Of a stretch of DNA of 64,000 nt, positions 26,959-34,660 are shown one piece after another. The translations under genes were made by a program, and so were the position numbers. How positions within the stretch are numbered: position 1 is the first letter of the stretch; each line of letters starts with the position of its first letter. Source of the DNA: CAWINY01 sp963837635 (GTDB lineage: Bacteria > Acidobacteriota > Terriglobia > Terriglobales > Acidobacteriaceae); NCBI GenBank assembly GCA_963837635.1, contig CAWINY010000006.1, positions 930,001-994,000 on the forward strand, written 5' to 3'. Under the pieces are notes generated by a model that was given only the letters and a program-made list of their open reading frames with translations, was not told where the DNA came from and made no database searches.

Positions 26959-28020
26959 CTACTGGCTCTTGGCTGTCAATTCCTCGACCTGTTCGCTCTC
27001 CTCGCTGACCTTGCGCAGCGAGACGTGTTCGAAGTGCGCGATGACCAAGCCCAGCGGTACCACCGACATAAAGGTCACCAGCCAGAGCAGCATCCCGGCA
27101 CTAACCGCCAGCTCCTTGGGCACGGCAAACCATTCGGCGGAAGACAGCATACTGATTACGGCCAGTTGCGAGCCTCCGCCCACGGCAGGGAGCTGAATCA
27201 TGGATCCCGCCATGCTGGAGGCCATCAGCAGCAACACATGAGGGACGTGCATCTGGCGCAGCACCGGTTGCGGGTAGGCGTGCAGGACGTAGCGGTAGGA
27301 CAGCGCGATGACAAACCAAATGACCAGCGAAACGCCGGCTAATTGGAAGAAAGAAGTGCCGTCATGAATGGTGTGCAGGCCTTCGCCAAAGGAGCGGATC
27401 TTATGACCCACGGAGTGGCCGAGCTTGGGGGAAAGAGTCGAGAGACGGCGCTCCAGCCGGTCGGCAATGCCCGAACCGTTACGGCGAATCAGGAACGCCA
27501 TCAGCCCCATGACGGTAACCAGCAAAATCAAGGCCGCGCCCAGTTTTTGCAGGGCCGCCGGATGTGGCAGCTGGTTGCCGAAGAGGAACACATCGAGACA
27601 CATAAGTACAGCAAAGGCGCCGATATCGAAGATCCGTTCCACCGTCCAGACCGCCATTTGCGAGGAAAAGCTCAAGTTTTCCTTGCGGGCAATCAGATAA
27701 GGACGGATCAGCTCGCCAAGCCGCCCGAGCAGGGCTAAGCCCGTGAAGCCGATGTACTGCGTGGGAGCCAGACTGCGCAGATGGGCGTGGCACACCGGCT
27801 TCAAGAATATCTTCCAGCGGACCGCGCGAAGCCAGTAGGTGAGGTACACCAGCCCAATTGCGATCAGGATGTGCCGTAAGCCGCGGCCGTGCCTCAGTTC
27901 CCCAGTCACGCTGGCGAAGGTGCTCCAATCGAAGCGCCGCCAGGTGCGGAACTGAAGATAGACGAGGGTGCCCAGTAGGGCGACAACGACCGCCGTGGCC
28001 AGTACGCGTTTGTGTGTCAT
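26959..28020 (-). CDS. Flippase-like membrane protein (LPG synthase TM / UPF0104 domain)
   Basis: 353-residue protein with about eight membrane helices and no soluble catalytic domain. Signatures are YWLRAVRWKIFLKP, YIGFTGLALLGRLGELIRPYLIARKENL, ERIFDIGAFAVLMCLD and LPAVGGGSQLAVISML. This matches the lysylphosphatidylglycerol synthase transmembrane (flippase-like) domain found in lipid or glycan transfer proteins. The C-terminal tail is acidic and Glu-rich (SEESEQVEELTAKSQ). Substrate unknown. ATG at 28020; a lytic transglycosylase gene precedes it, consistent with an envelope role but not proof. Confidence 0.87.
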   Translation of the reverse strand: MTHKRVLATAVVVALLGTLVYLQFRTWRRFDWSTFASVTGELRHGRGLRHILIAIGLVYLTYWLRAVRWKIFLKPVCHAHLRSLAPTQYIGFTGLALLGRLGELIRPYLIARKENLSFSSQMAVWTVERIFDIGAFAVLMCLDVFLFGNQLPHPAALQKLGAALILLVTVMGLMAFLIRRNGSGIADRLERRLSTLSPKLGHSVGHKIRSFGEGLHTIHDGTSFFQLAGVSLVIWFVIALSYRYVLHAYPQPVLRQMHVPHVLLLMASSMAGSMIQLPAVGGGSQLAVISMLSSAEWFAVPKELAVSAGMLLWLVTFMSVVPLGLVIAHFEHVSLRKVSEESEQVEELTAKSQ

Positions 28021-28079
28021 GCGAGGGATCTAGGTCCAAGGTACTCGACGCGGTTGAACCGGTCAATGAATGAAGGGAT

Positions 28080-28883
28080 CTACGTACCGGCATCACCGGC
28101 CGATGCGGGGACGGGTTTCTTCTTCGCAGACTGCGTGTTCTTGGCGGCCGATTTGTTCTTCGGTACGGATGTCGCCTGCGCGCGCTTCTTGCGATTGAAG
28201 TCCTTGATCACCCGGACCACGTAGGCGTGCGTCTCGCGGTAGGGAGGAACGCCGTGATATTGGTCCACGCGCTGCGGTCCGGCATTGTAAGCGGCCAGGG
28301 CTTTGGCCATGTCGCCGTTGTAGCGGAGCAGCAATTCGCGCAGATAGCGCGTGCCGCCGTCGACGTTGTCGGTTGGATTGAAGGCATCCTTTACGCCGAG
28401 CTTACCGGCGGTCCCGGGCATCAACTGCATCAATCCTTGGGCGCCTTTGGGAGAAACGGCCCGCTGGTTGAACGAACTCTCCGCTTTGATCACGCTCGCG
28501 ATCAGGTCGGCATCGACCAAGTGCTGGTCGCTTGCCCGGTTCACCAGCGCGGGCACATCAACCGGGGTAACAGCGGGCGCAGATTTCTGCGATGCAGAAT
28601 TGATTGAAGACGGAAGCGGAGTTTGCGGGTGAGCTAAGGATGTCTGCGGCGGCGGGAGTGGGGAATCGTCGGGCTCAATGCCGGTGATCTCGGCCGTGGG
28701 GACATCAATAAAACCGGCGTTGTGGTTCGTGCTCAGGTAAAGGCGGGTGGTCGAGCCGATCTCCTGGCGCTGCTGGTGGCGGATTGTAAAACCATTGCGC
28801 AGCACGGCCATCTCAGCCGCGAAGACACTCGGGGTGAGCGCGAAAAAGGCCATCCCTATCACGAATTTGCGCCAAATCTGCAA
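28080..28883 (-). CDS. Lytic transglycosylase (SLT domain)
   Basis: 267-residue exported enzyme cleaving glycan strands of peptidoglycan with formation of 1,6-anhydro ends. The signal peptide is MQIWRKFVIGMAFFALTPSV then FA. A short beta segment and a Pro/Ser linker lead to the SLT domain, with catalytic Glu in VIKAESSFNQRAVSPKGAQG, then LMQLMPGTAGKLGV, GTRYLRELL and ALAAYNAGPQRVDQYHGVPP. The C terminus is basic and Lys/Ala-rich (KRAQATSVPKNKSAAKN). ATG at 28883. Confidence 0.93.
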   Translation of the reverse strand: MQIWRKFVIGMAFFALTPSVFAAEMAVLRNGFTIRHQQRQEIGSTTRLYLSTNHNAGFIDVPTAEITGIEPDDSPLPPPQTSLAHPQTPLPSSINSASQKSAPAVTPVDVPALVNRASDQHLVDADLIASVIKAESSFNQRAVSPKGAQGLMQLMPGTAGKLGVKDAFNPTDNVDGGTRYLRELLLRYNGDMAKALAAYNAGPQRVDQYHGVPPYRETHAYVVRVIKDFNRKKRAQATSVPKNKSAAKNTQSAKKKPVPASAGDAGT

Positions 28884-28972
28884 ATCAAATTCCTTATCCG
28901 GCGGCGTTCAACCCGAGAGGTTGCTGGACATCATCTCTCGACACGTTCTACTTAGATGAAAACAGGCTCGAT

Positions 28973-29806
28973 TCAGATTCCTACTTGGGCCAGGGCGGCT
29001 GCCACCCCGCTCTGATCGTTCGCCAGGGTGACGGCCCAGCCGTTGTGCTTCAGCTCGTCACAGGCGTTGCCCATGATAAAGGGAATTCCCGCAAATTCAA
29101 GCATCTCGATGTCGTTGTAGTTGTCGCCAATGGCCATCACCTGGTCCCGGGTATAGCCTCGATGCTCGGCCCAGCGGCGTACCGCGTGCCCCTTCGACGA
29201 CTTGCGGTTGAGGATGTCGATCATGCTCAGGTCGCGGTGATCATATTGCGTGCGCAGTACCGTGATTTCCTCTGCAAAGCCGCCCTCGGCCAGCCGGACT
29301 TGTGCCAATTGCATGCGGGCAATGGTGCCGCAGTACATGGCCTGCACCGGATCTTCCGTCAACGCCTCCTCGATCGGCACCACGTGCGCGATGAAGGCGG
29401 CATTCTTCTGCATCCAACGCTGGATGCTGGCATTCAGCTCATCCGCGTGCTCGATCACCACTGCGCCTTTGGTTTCCTTGTCGAAGGTCAGCACGGCGTT
29501 GCCGCGGAACTCGTCCATGTGGAGGATGAGGCGTCGCGCTAGTCCGGCGGGAAGCAGGTCGCGGTGAAAGAGCTCGCCGTCGCTGGTGCGGATGACGGCC
29601 CCGTTGGAGCTCATCATGACCACAGGGAAGTCCAACGCGTCGGCGATGGGCAAGGCAAAGGTATGCCTGCGTCCGGTCACCAGGGCGATTTCCACCCCAA
29701 GCTGGTGTGCCCGGCGCAGAGCGGAGAGGTCCGCTGCGGAAACTTGAAAGCTGGGGTCGAGCAGCGTGCCATCGATATCGACGGCCAGCATGCGAATAGC
29801 TGTCAC
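28973..29806 (-). CDS. Cof-type HAD-superfamily phosphatase
   Basis: About 277 residues. HAD motif I is MLAVDIDGTLLD (nucleophile and acid Asp), motif II ALVTGRRHTF, motif III Lys in NRKSSKGHAVRRW, and motif IV MAIGDNYNDIEMLEFAG with the final block AVTLANDQSGVAAAL. The C2-type cap lies between motifs II and III. Such enzymes dephosphorylate sugar phosphates or nucleotides; the substrate is unknown. The GTG at 29806 (VTAIRMLAV) is chosen; the ATG at 29791 is also possible. The open frame continues to 30076, but overlaps the next gene and lacks family similarity. Confidence 0.88.
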   Translation of the reverse strand: MTAIRMLAVDIDGTLLDPSFQVSAADLSALRRAHQLGVEIALVTGRRHTFALPIADALDFPVVMMSSNGAVIRTSDGELFHRDLLPAGLARRLILHMDEFRGNAVLTFDKETKGAVVIEHADELNASIQRWMQKNAAFIAHVVPIEEALTEDPVQAMYCGTIARMQLAQVRLAEGGFAEEITVLRTQYDHRDLSMIDILNRKSSKGHAVRRWAEHRGYTRDQVMAIGDNYNDIEMLEFAGIPFIMGNACDELKHNGWAVTLANDQSGVAAALAQVGI

Positions 29807-29943
29807 CACATCAATTTTACCAGAACCGAGTTGCGGACGTGGTTGCAGACTGTCCCGCTGAGAGCGCAAGTGCTCCAAGGTTGATTCCTGAGCGACGCAC
29901 AGATCTTCGGCCCACCCTCCAACGACCTGACGCCTGGTACCTG

Positions 29944-31143
29944 TTACCTGCCGGGCAACTCCGGAATCGGTGGCCAGCTGATCGAGGTCCCTTGAAACAG
30001 CGATGTGGTGGGCTCGATACGATGTTCTCCGTCGTGCACGGCGAAGCTGCGGGGGCGATCCGCCGGTCCGCTCCATAGCGAAACCCCCGCGTATTGGCCA
30101 TCTTTGCGCAGGACGTAATACACCATGTCCACATAGCGCAGTTTAGTCATGTTGTCGTTGTAGTTGTGCGCGATGCGCCGCAGCGCATCCAGGCCCGCGT
30201 CCTTGGGAGGCATGCCCCTGCGCATATTTTCGACGATGGTGTGCGCACCCGCGACCTTGATGTTCTCCTCCCCGCTGCCGGTGGCGCCCGCCGATCCCAC
30301 GTCCTGGTCGGTGTAGCAGCCGGCGCCGATGATCGCGGAATCCCCGACCCGCCCGGCAATCTTCCAGGCCAGTCCGCTGGTCGTGGTCGAGCCCGACATC
30401 TCGCCTTTGGTGTTCACGCAAGAGGTGTGGATCGTTCCATACGGAGGCCACAGGACGCGCTGGATGGCGTGCTCGCGGTACTCCGGCTCGATTCCGAACT
30501 CGGCGGTTAACTGGTACAGCTCCTTGTAAACCGCTGCCGTGGGCACGCCGGCAGGCGGCTTCCAGTTCGGATCGGCCAGCCCGGGTCCCCACCAGTGCTG
30601 ATTCGAGTTGTACTTCTTCCACAACAGCCAGATCTTGCGCGAGCGCTCGGTGAGCAGGTTCTCTTTGGGAAACCCCATGGCGGCGGCAAAGCGCTCGGCG
30701 CCCTCGCCGACCAGCATTACGTGCCCGGTGTTCTCCATGAGCGCCTTTGCCAGTATCGCGACGTTCTTGATATTGCGCACTCCACCCACTGCCCCGGCTC
30801 GCCGGGTGGGCCCGTGCATGCAACAGGCGTCGAGTTCAACCACGCCATCTTCATTCGGCAGTCCGCCTAATCCGACTGTGTCGTCGTTGGGATCGTCTTC
30901 CTGCGCCTGGTTGACGTGGATTGCAGCCTCCAAGGTGTCGCTGCCGCTGGCGAGCATCTTGTAGGCCTGGTCCAGTGCCTGTGGATTCCTGGTCGGTTTG
31001 GTGATGATGACAGGCTTTTTCGGCGGCAGGAAGGTCATGATCTTTTCCGGCATCTTCGAGTCGATTGCACTTTTGTCTTGCGCTCCAAGGGCGATCGCGA
31101 GTGTCGACATACCTGCGCTGGTAAGGAAGAACCGGCGGTCCAT
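29944..31143 (-). CDS. Tat-exported N4-(beta-N-acetylglucosaminyl)-L-asparaginase / isoaspartyl peptidase-like
   Basis: 399-residue Ntn-hydrolase (peptidase family T2). The N terminus MDRRFFLTSAG is a Tat-type signal (RRFFL). The precursor should self-cleave before the nucleophilic Thr in PPYGTIHTSCVNTKGEMSG (family norm is HGTIG-like; the usual Gly after Thr-Ile is His here). Downstream signatures are TTSGLAWKIAGRVGDSAIIG and GSAGATGSGEENIKVAG. It releases Asp from GlcNAc-Asn or isoAsp peptides; the substrate here is not certain. ATG at 31143. It overlaps neither neighbour. Confidence 0.87.
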   Translation of the reverse strand: MDRRFFLTSAGMSTLAIALGAQDKSAIDSKMPEKIMTFLPPKKPVIITKPTRNPQALDQAYKMLASGSDTLEAAIHVNQAQEDDPNDDTVGLGGLPNEDGVVELDACCMHGPTRRAGAVGGVRNIKNVAILAKALMENTGHVMLVGEGAERFAAAMGFPKENLLTERSRKIWLLWKKYNSNQHWWGPGLADPNWKPPAGVPTAAVYKELYQLTAEFGIEPEYREHAIQRVLWPPYGTIHTSCVNTKGEMSGSTTTSGLAWKIAGRVGDSAIIGAGCYTDQDVGSAGATGSGEENIKVAGAHTIVENMRRGMPPKDAGLDALRRIAHNYNDNMTKLRYVDMVYYVLRKDGQYAGVSLWSGPADRPRSFAVHDGEHRIEPTTSLFQGTSISWPPIPELPGR

Positions 31144-31372
31144 TCACCCTCCTGGTCGTCTCCTGGAGCCCCAAAGAACAGTCAGCGCTTGTTAGGAACG
31201 GGTGGAGCTGTCAAAACCCGTCAGCATAGCATGATGAGCTCGTGAGCATAGCCCAGCAACGGCATGAGTTCGACGCTGCAATCTAAGGTTAACGCCTTAT
31301 CTTTAATACTGCGAAAATGCTCACCGCCTCGCACGCGATGTCGGGTTAACACTGCAGTAACTTCCAAGGGAC

Positions 31373-31400
31373 TTTACAGGCTCTCCGAAAGAGCTACACT
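31373..31400 (+). promoter_or_regulatory. Candidate sigma-70-type promoter with internal inverted repeat
   Basis: TTTACA (31373-31378), a 16-base spacer, then TACACT (31395-31400), 90 bases before the ORF at 31491. Inside the spacer is GCTCT-CCGAA-AGAGC, a 5-bp inverted repeat where a regulator could bind. Prediction only; acidobacterial promoter consensus is not firmly known. Confidence 0.45.
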
Positions 31401-31490
31401 GCCTTTCCAAGATTCAGACTTGATCAGGCGGGGCGCTTCTTTAGGCAGACGACCAGATCTGCCGGGGGCACTTGTCTCAGGAGGTCCGAT

Positions 31491-31775
31491 ATGCGAGCTG
31501 CCGCTAAGGCCGCTGCTGCAACCCATTCATTACATTCCACATGCCTGGAACCTAGCCCTACCACAGCGGGCGCCATGCTCGATCCGGGACGCCTCGAAGC
31601 CGAAGACCTTGAGCCTGATCTATGGGCGGAACGGGCCAACTTCGTCTCCCCCTCTGCCCAGATTGCGGGCATCTTTGCCCAACAGTACGAGCTTGCCGAA
31701 GAGCAGGAACAGATGAGCCGGATGGTTGCGCAGTTAAAGGATTTGGTCGCCGGTACCAAGTTCGCGGAGTGCTAG
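31491..31775 (+). CDS. Hypothetical protein, 94 residues
   Basis: Real by signals: a perfect AGGAGG (31479-31484) stands 6 bases before the ATG, a promoter-like pair lies upstream and a hairpin terminator lies 21 bases after the stop. The N terminus is Ala/Ser/Thr-rich (MRAAAKAAAATHSLHSTC) and the C-terminal half is helical and charged (QQYELAEEQEQMSRMVAQLK), likely an amphipathic or coiled helix. No family is recognised. It is monocistronic and sits between convergent and divergent neighbours. Confidence 0.7.
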   Translation: MRAAAKAAAATHSLHSTCLEPSPTTAGAMLDPGRLEAEDLEPDLWAERANFVSPSAQIAGIFAQQYELAEEQEQMSRMVAQLKDLVAGTKFAEC

Positions 31776-31796
31776 CCGCGATAGCGACGTAGGGAG

Positions 31797-31839
31797 GGTG
31801 CCCCACATCTGCCTGGTTCTGGCAGATGTGGGTCTTTCT
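31797..31839 (+). terminator. Palindromic repeat acting as a likely terminator
   Basis: CCCACATCTGCC (31802-31813), loop TGGTTCT, GGCAGATGTGGG (31821-31832), then TCTTTCT. This is a 12-bp perfect stem followed by a pyrimidine tract, right after the 94-residue ORF. It belongs to the GGTGCCCCACATCTGCC repeat family, so a dispersed repeat may have been recruited as a terminator. Confidence 0.75.
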
Positions 31840-31925
31840 CGTGTCTAGATAGCTCGGTTTTCTCTTTGAGCCTCCTTTGGCGCTCGCACCAGCGGCGCAC
31901 AATAGGGAGAGCCCGTCAGCGCTGA

Positions 31926-31963
31926 AAACGAACAGCCCCGGTGGAAGCCGGGGCTGTTCGTTT
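31926..31963. terminator. Bidirectional intrinsic terminator
   Basis: AAACGAACAGCCCCGG (31926-31941), loop, CCGGGGCTGTTCGTTT (31948-31963): a perfect 16-bp stem with A-rich 5' and T-rich 3' ends. It lies 21 bases after the end of the baeRF gene (minus strand) and would also stop leftover plus-strand transcription from 31491. Confidence 0.9.
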
Positions 31964-31983
31964 CTGATTGAAAAGTGAACGGG

Positions 31984-33162
31984 CTACTGACTCACTGCCT
32001 GCTGGAGTGCCGCATTGGTATTCTTGTCGGCGCGGAAGCGCAGCAGGGCAGCCACGTTGCCGATCTTCTCGAATTCGGGATCGGGCAGCACGTGCAGGAT
32101 TTCAATCCCGTTGCGCACGGCGATCGAGAGCATCGCGTCGGTCACGTCCTCCAGTTCGCGGTTCTTGGCGCCGCATAGGGCGCAGTCCGGCTTCGGAGTC
32201 GGATCGAGATGGCCGCAGTGGGCGCACTCCGATGCCGCCATCTTGAATTGTTGCCCCAGGAGCAAAGTTTGCACCTCGCCCGTCTCCAGGGAGCGCAGCA
32301 CATGCTTGGGACCGAGCGAGCCGCGCCCTTTGCGCTGGGCCTCGCCCTGGATCTCCTCAAAGAGCTTGCGAGAGCGCTGGGCAAGGAAGTCGGCCAGCAC
32401 ACGGTCGGCGTTCTCCTTCACCTCGTCCAGGGTGGCCGTCTGCGGATCGTAGGAAAAGCGGCCAATCAGCTTCTGCTTTACGTAGGGATGCACATGTGGC
32501 TCGACCTCCGGCCAGATTTCCCCGCGACAGCCGACGATCAGCCGGTCGAAGCCGCGGCCTTCGTAGGCGATGCGCAGGGTTTCCGCGAAGCGCTTGAAGT
32601 GCTGGCGCGCGTGGTCGTCCACGTGGCGCTCGGCATGGCCGGCGTCGTAGCCCCCAAAGCCATTGCTTCTGCCACGGCGGGGCAGTTCGCTGACAAAGCG
32701 TTCGTGCTCGGTGATCTCGTCGCCCCACAGATCGAAGACGCGGGCTGTGGTGCGGCCCACCAGAGCAATGCAGACGTGGGGCAGGGTGGTGGCAATCGCG
32801 GTCAGCGGTCGCAGGTGGAAACGACCGTTCACAAACAAGGTGGTGTCGGCCAGCCGTGGAGGAATGTCGAACTCGCGCCACAGATTTTTTGCCGGGCAGG
32901 CGAACACCGCTTTGGCCCGGCCCTGGTTGCCGTGCAGCAACTCGGCCATTTCCAGGATGCGATCCAGAGCCGGTCGCAGTTTGCCGTTACGGCCCTCCTG
33001 CTCGGCGCGCGCCAGGGCTTGCTTAACCAAGTCCTTGATGCGGATCGCCTCCTCGCGATGCGACTTGTTCTGGGGCGTCGAGGGCTGATAGTAGAAGCTC
33101 ACGGCACCCCCTTCCGCGCATTCAAAGCGGGCTAGTTCACCGATGTCATCACGTGTGATCAT
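31984..33162 (-). CDS. Bacterial eRF1-like (baeRF) ribosome-associated protein
   Basis: 392 residues with the archaeo-eukaryotic release-factor layout. The central domain (about 120-265) begins HVCIALVGRTTARVFDLW. At the position of the catalytic GGQ loop it has G170-G171-Y172 in GFGGYDAGHAERHVDDHARQ, followed by HFKRFAETL. The third, eL30-like domain (about 300-380) ends in GNVAALLRFR and carries a four-Cys zinc ribbon (C313, C316, C327, C330). GGQ reads GGY, so classic release activity is doubtful; Vms1-type relatives also depart from GGQ. The frame is open to 33348, but the ATG at 33162 has AGGAG 7 bases upstream. It lies 22 bases after the HPF-sigma fusion gene. A role in ribosome rescue or quality control under stress is inferred. 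Confidence 0.82.
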   Translation of the reverse strand: MITRDDIGELARFECAEGGAVSFYYQPSTPQNKSHREEAIRIKDLVKQALARAEQEGRNGKLRPALDRILEMAELLHGNQGRAKAVFACPAKNLWREFDIPPRLADTTLFVNGRFHLRPLTAIATTLPHVCIALVGRTTARVFDLWGDEITEHERFVSELPRRGRSNGFGGYDAGHAERHVDDHARQHFKRFAETLRIAYEGRGFDRLIVGCRGEIWPEVEPHVHPYVKQKLIGRFSYDPQTATLDEVKENADRVLADFLAQRSRKLFEEIQGEAQRKGRGSLGPKHVLRSLETGEVQTLLLGQQFKMAASECAHCGHLDPTPKPDCALCGAKNRELEDVTDAMLSIAVRNGIEILHVLPDPEFEKIGNVAALLRFRADKNTNAALQQAVSQ

Positions 33163-33184
33163 TCCGTTCTCCTGTCTTGTGGCA

Positions 33185-34231
33185 CTACGCGATTCTGGAA
33201 TTTTGGAGGAGTCTGTCCTTGAACTCGTCGGGAATCGGCAAGGTTTTTCGCAGGTGCTCGCGCGCGCGGACCACGGACTTGCGCACCTCGTCCGGCTTGC
33301 GCTCGCTGATAGCGGCGATCTCCTCGGTTGTGAAACCCTCGATGGCATAGAGCAGGAAGGCTTCGCGGTCTTGGCGCTTCGCGCCCAGTAGCGCGGCGTC
33401 CACCAGCTTGATCATCTCGTCGGAGGCGGCGATGTCTTCTGGCGAGGAGGCGGCCCGGTCGGCAATTGTGTCCTCCTCCGCCAGGGCCTCATCCGGCTGA
33501 TGAAACTGCTGGTGGAACTCGTCGCTGGCCTCGACGTTCACCCGGCGGGCGCTGGCATCGAGGGAAACGTCGCCATTGCCCGCGCAGTTGCGCACCGCCA
33601 CTTCGTGAATGGCTGCGAGCGCAAGGCGATAGAGCCAGGGTTCGAGCGCCAGTTTGTCCGGCTTCTCCATCGAGTCGCCGAGCGCGTTGGCAATGGCCTC
33701 GTCGATGACTTCTTCGCGCGTCACTTGATCCGGATCAAACTCGCCGGCGCTCTCGCGGTAACGCAACTCGCGGTCTACGAAGCGCACCAACCGGTAGAGG
33801 TTCACGTTGACATACTGGCTGATGTCTTCCCCGGAAACCGTGGGCAGGTTCACCGCCGCTACCGTCTCCTCGAACGGCATCTGTGGCTCGGGATGAGTGC
33901 GCCCCTCCTGCTGCCGGCGTAGCCACTTGTGGCGGCTGCGGAGCTGGTCCTTGTGCTTGGTGAACTGCTCGATCAGGTCGTCGAAGGCGCGCCGGATCGC
34001 AGCCACGGGGTTATCCGCGACGCCTTTGCTGGCCATCTGCCCGGAAGGCAGGCGCAGGTTGAGCGAAACGCAGAAACCCTGGCGGGCGGAGTTCTCCTCC
34101 AGATTGCCGTGCAGGTGGACAAGATCGGGTTTGAACACCTGCAGGCGCCGGCCGAGTTTTTGGATTTGCTGATTGAATTGCTCTTCGAGATCCGAGTTCT
34201 TGGCGGACTTATAACTGATGTGGACGTTCAT
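33185..34231 (-). CDS. Ribosome hibernation factor (HPF/RaiA) fused to sigma-70-like regions
   Basis: 348 residues. Residues 1 to about 105 look like HPF/RaiA: MNVHISYKSAKNSDLEEQFN, LHGNLEEN, FCVSLNLRLPSGQMASKGV, AIRRAFDDLIEQFTKHK. Residues about 135-215 resemble sigma region 2 (YVNVNLYRLVRFVDRELRYR, LALEPWLYRLALAAIHEV). Residues about 270-330 form a region-4-like helix-turn-helix (FLLYAIEGFTTEEIAAISER, KSVVRAREHLRKT). Between them is an acidic linker. HPF binds the 30S subunit and silences ribosomes; the sigma half suggests a link to transcription or a second ribosome-linked role. ATG at 34231. It is first in an operon with the baeRF gene. Confidence 0.83.
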   Translation of the reverse strand: MNVHISYKSAKNSDLEEQFNQQIQKLGRRLQVFKPDLVHLHGNLEENSARQGFCVSLNLRLPSGQMASKGVADNPVAAIRRAFDDLIEQFTKHKDQLRSRHKWLRRQQEGRTHPEPQMPFEETVAAVNLPTVSGEDISQYVNVNLYRLVRFVDRELRYRESAGEFDPDQVTREEVIDEAIANALGDSMEKPDKLALEPWLYRLALAAIHEVAVRNCAGNGDVSLDASARRVNVEASDEFHQQFHQPDEALAEEDTIADRAASSPEDIAASDEMIKLVDAALLGAKRQDREAFLLYAIEGFTTEEIAAISERKPDEVRKSVVRAREHLRKTLPIPDEFKDRLLQNSRIA

Positions 34232-34469
34232 CCTGAGCCTCGTGTCTACCGAGCCTCTGTCCTAGCGGGCCGATTTTACACCTGTAGGCGTAGAAGCAAG
34301 GCGGAATTTCAACGTTGCTCGCTATTTTCGGGTGGGGCATTCAGTAGTTTCGATCTGGGGCAGCTGAATTTTCGCTTGGGGACGCTGCAAGAAGGGCTTT
34401 CGGCAGCCAAAAGCCGGCTTCCCGGTCCTTGAATTCCTGAAAACTGGCCGGCGTGGGTCAGTTGGCTGG

Positions 34470-34503
34470 CCCACCCTTTCGCCCATCTTTGGCGAAGGGT
34501 GGG
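34470..34503. repeat. Palindromic repeat, CCCACCCTTCGCC variant
   Basis: CCCACCCTTTCGCCCATCTT then TGGCGAAGGGTGGG: a hairpin of about 13 bp between the divergent HPF-sigma and lpdA genes. It shows the same plan as the GGTGCCCCACATCTGCC family with a different stem sequence; a half unit is near 51329-51360. Confidence 0.75.
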
Positions 34504-34605
34504 TCTTTACGCCTTCGCTGAATCCAGCCCGGCGGGGGTAGAATCATTGGTTTGTGAACCCGCTGTTGTCCCATTCTGTAGAATCCGGCTCATAATGTTC
34601 GGTCC

Positions 34606-34640
34606 AAAGATCAAAGATCAAAGATCAAAGATCAGAGATC
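34606..34640 (+). repeat. Tandem heptamer AAAGATC upstream of lpdA
   Basis: Four perfect AAAGATC copies and one AGAGATC, immediately before the lpdA Shine-Dalgarno (GAAGGAGAGG at 34641-34650). Copy-number change here would alter leader length rather than reading frame. Confidence 0.85.
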
Positions 34641-34660
34641 GAAGGAGAGGAAGCAAGGAA

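Noticed and set aside
33163..33348. N-terminal extension of the baeRF protein to 33348
   Set aside because: It overlaps the HPF-sigma gene in another frame and is Ser/Arg-rich shadow sequence; the ATG at 33162 has a clear ribosome-binding site.
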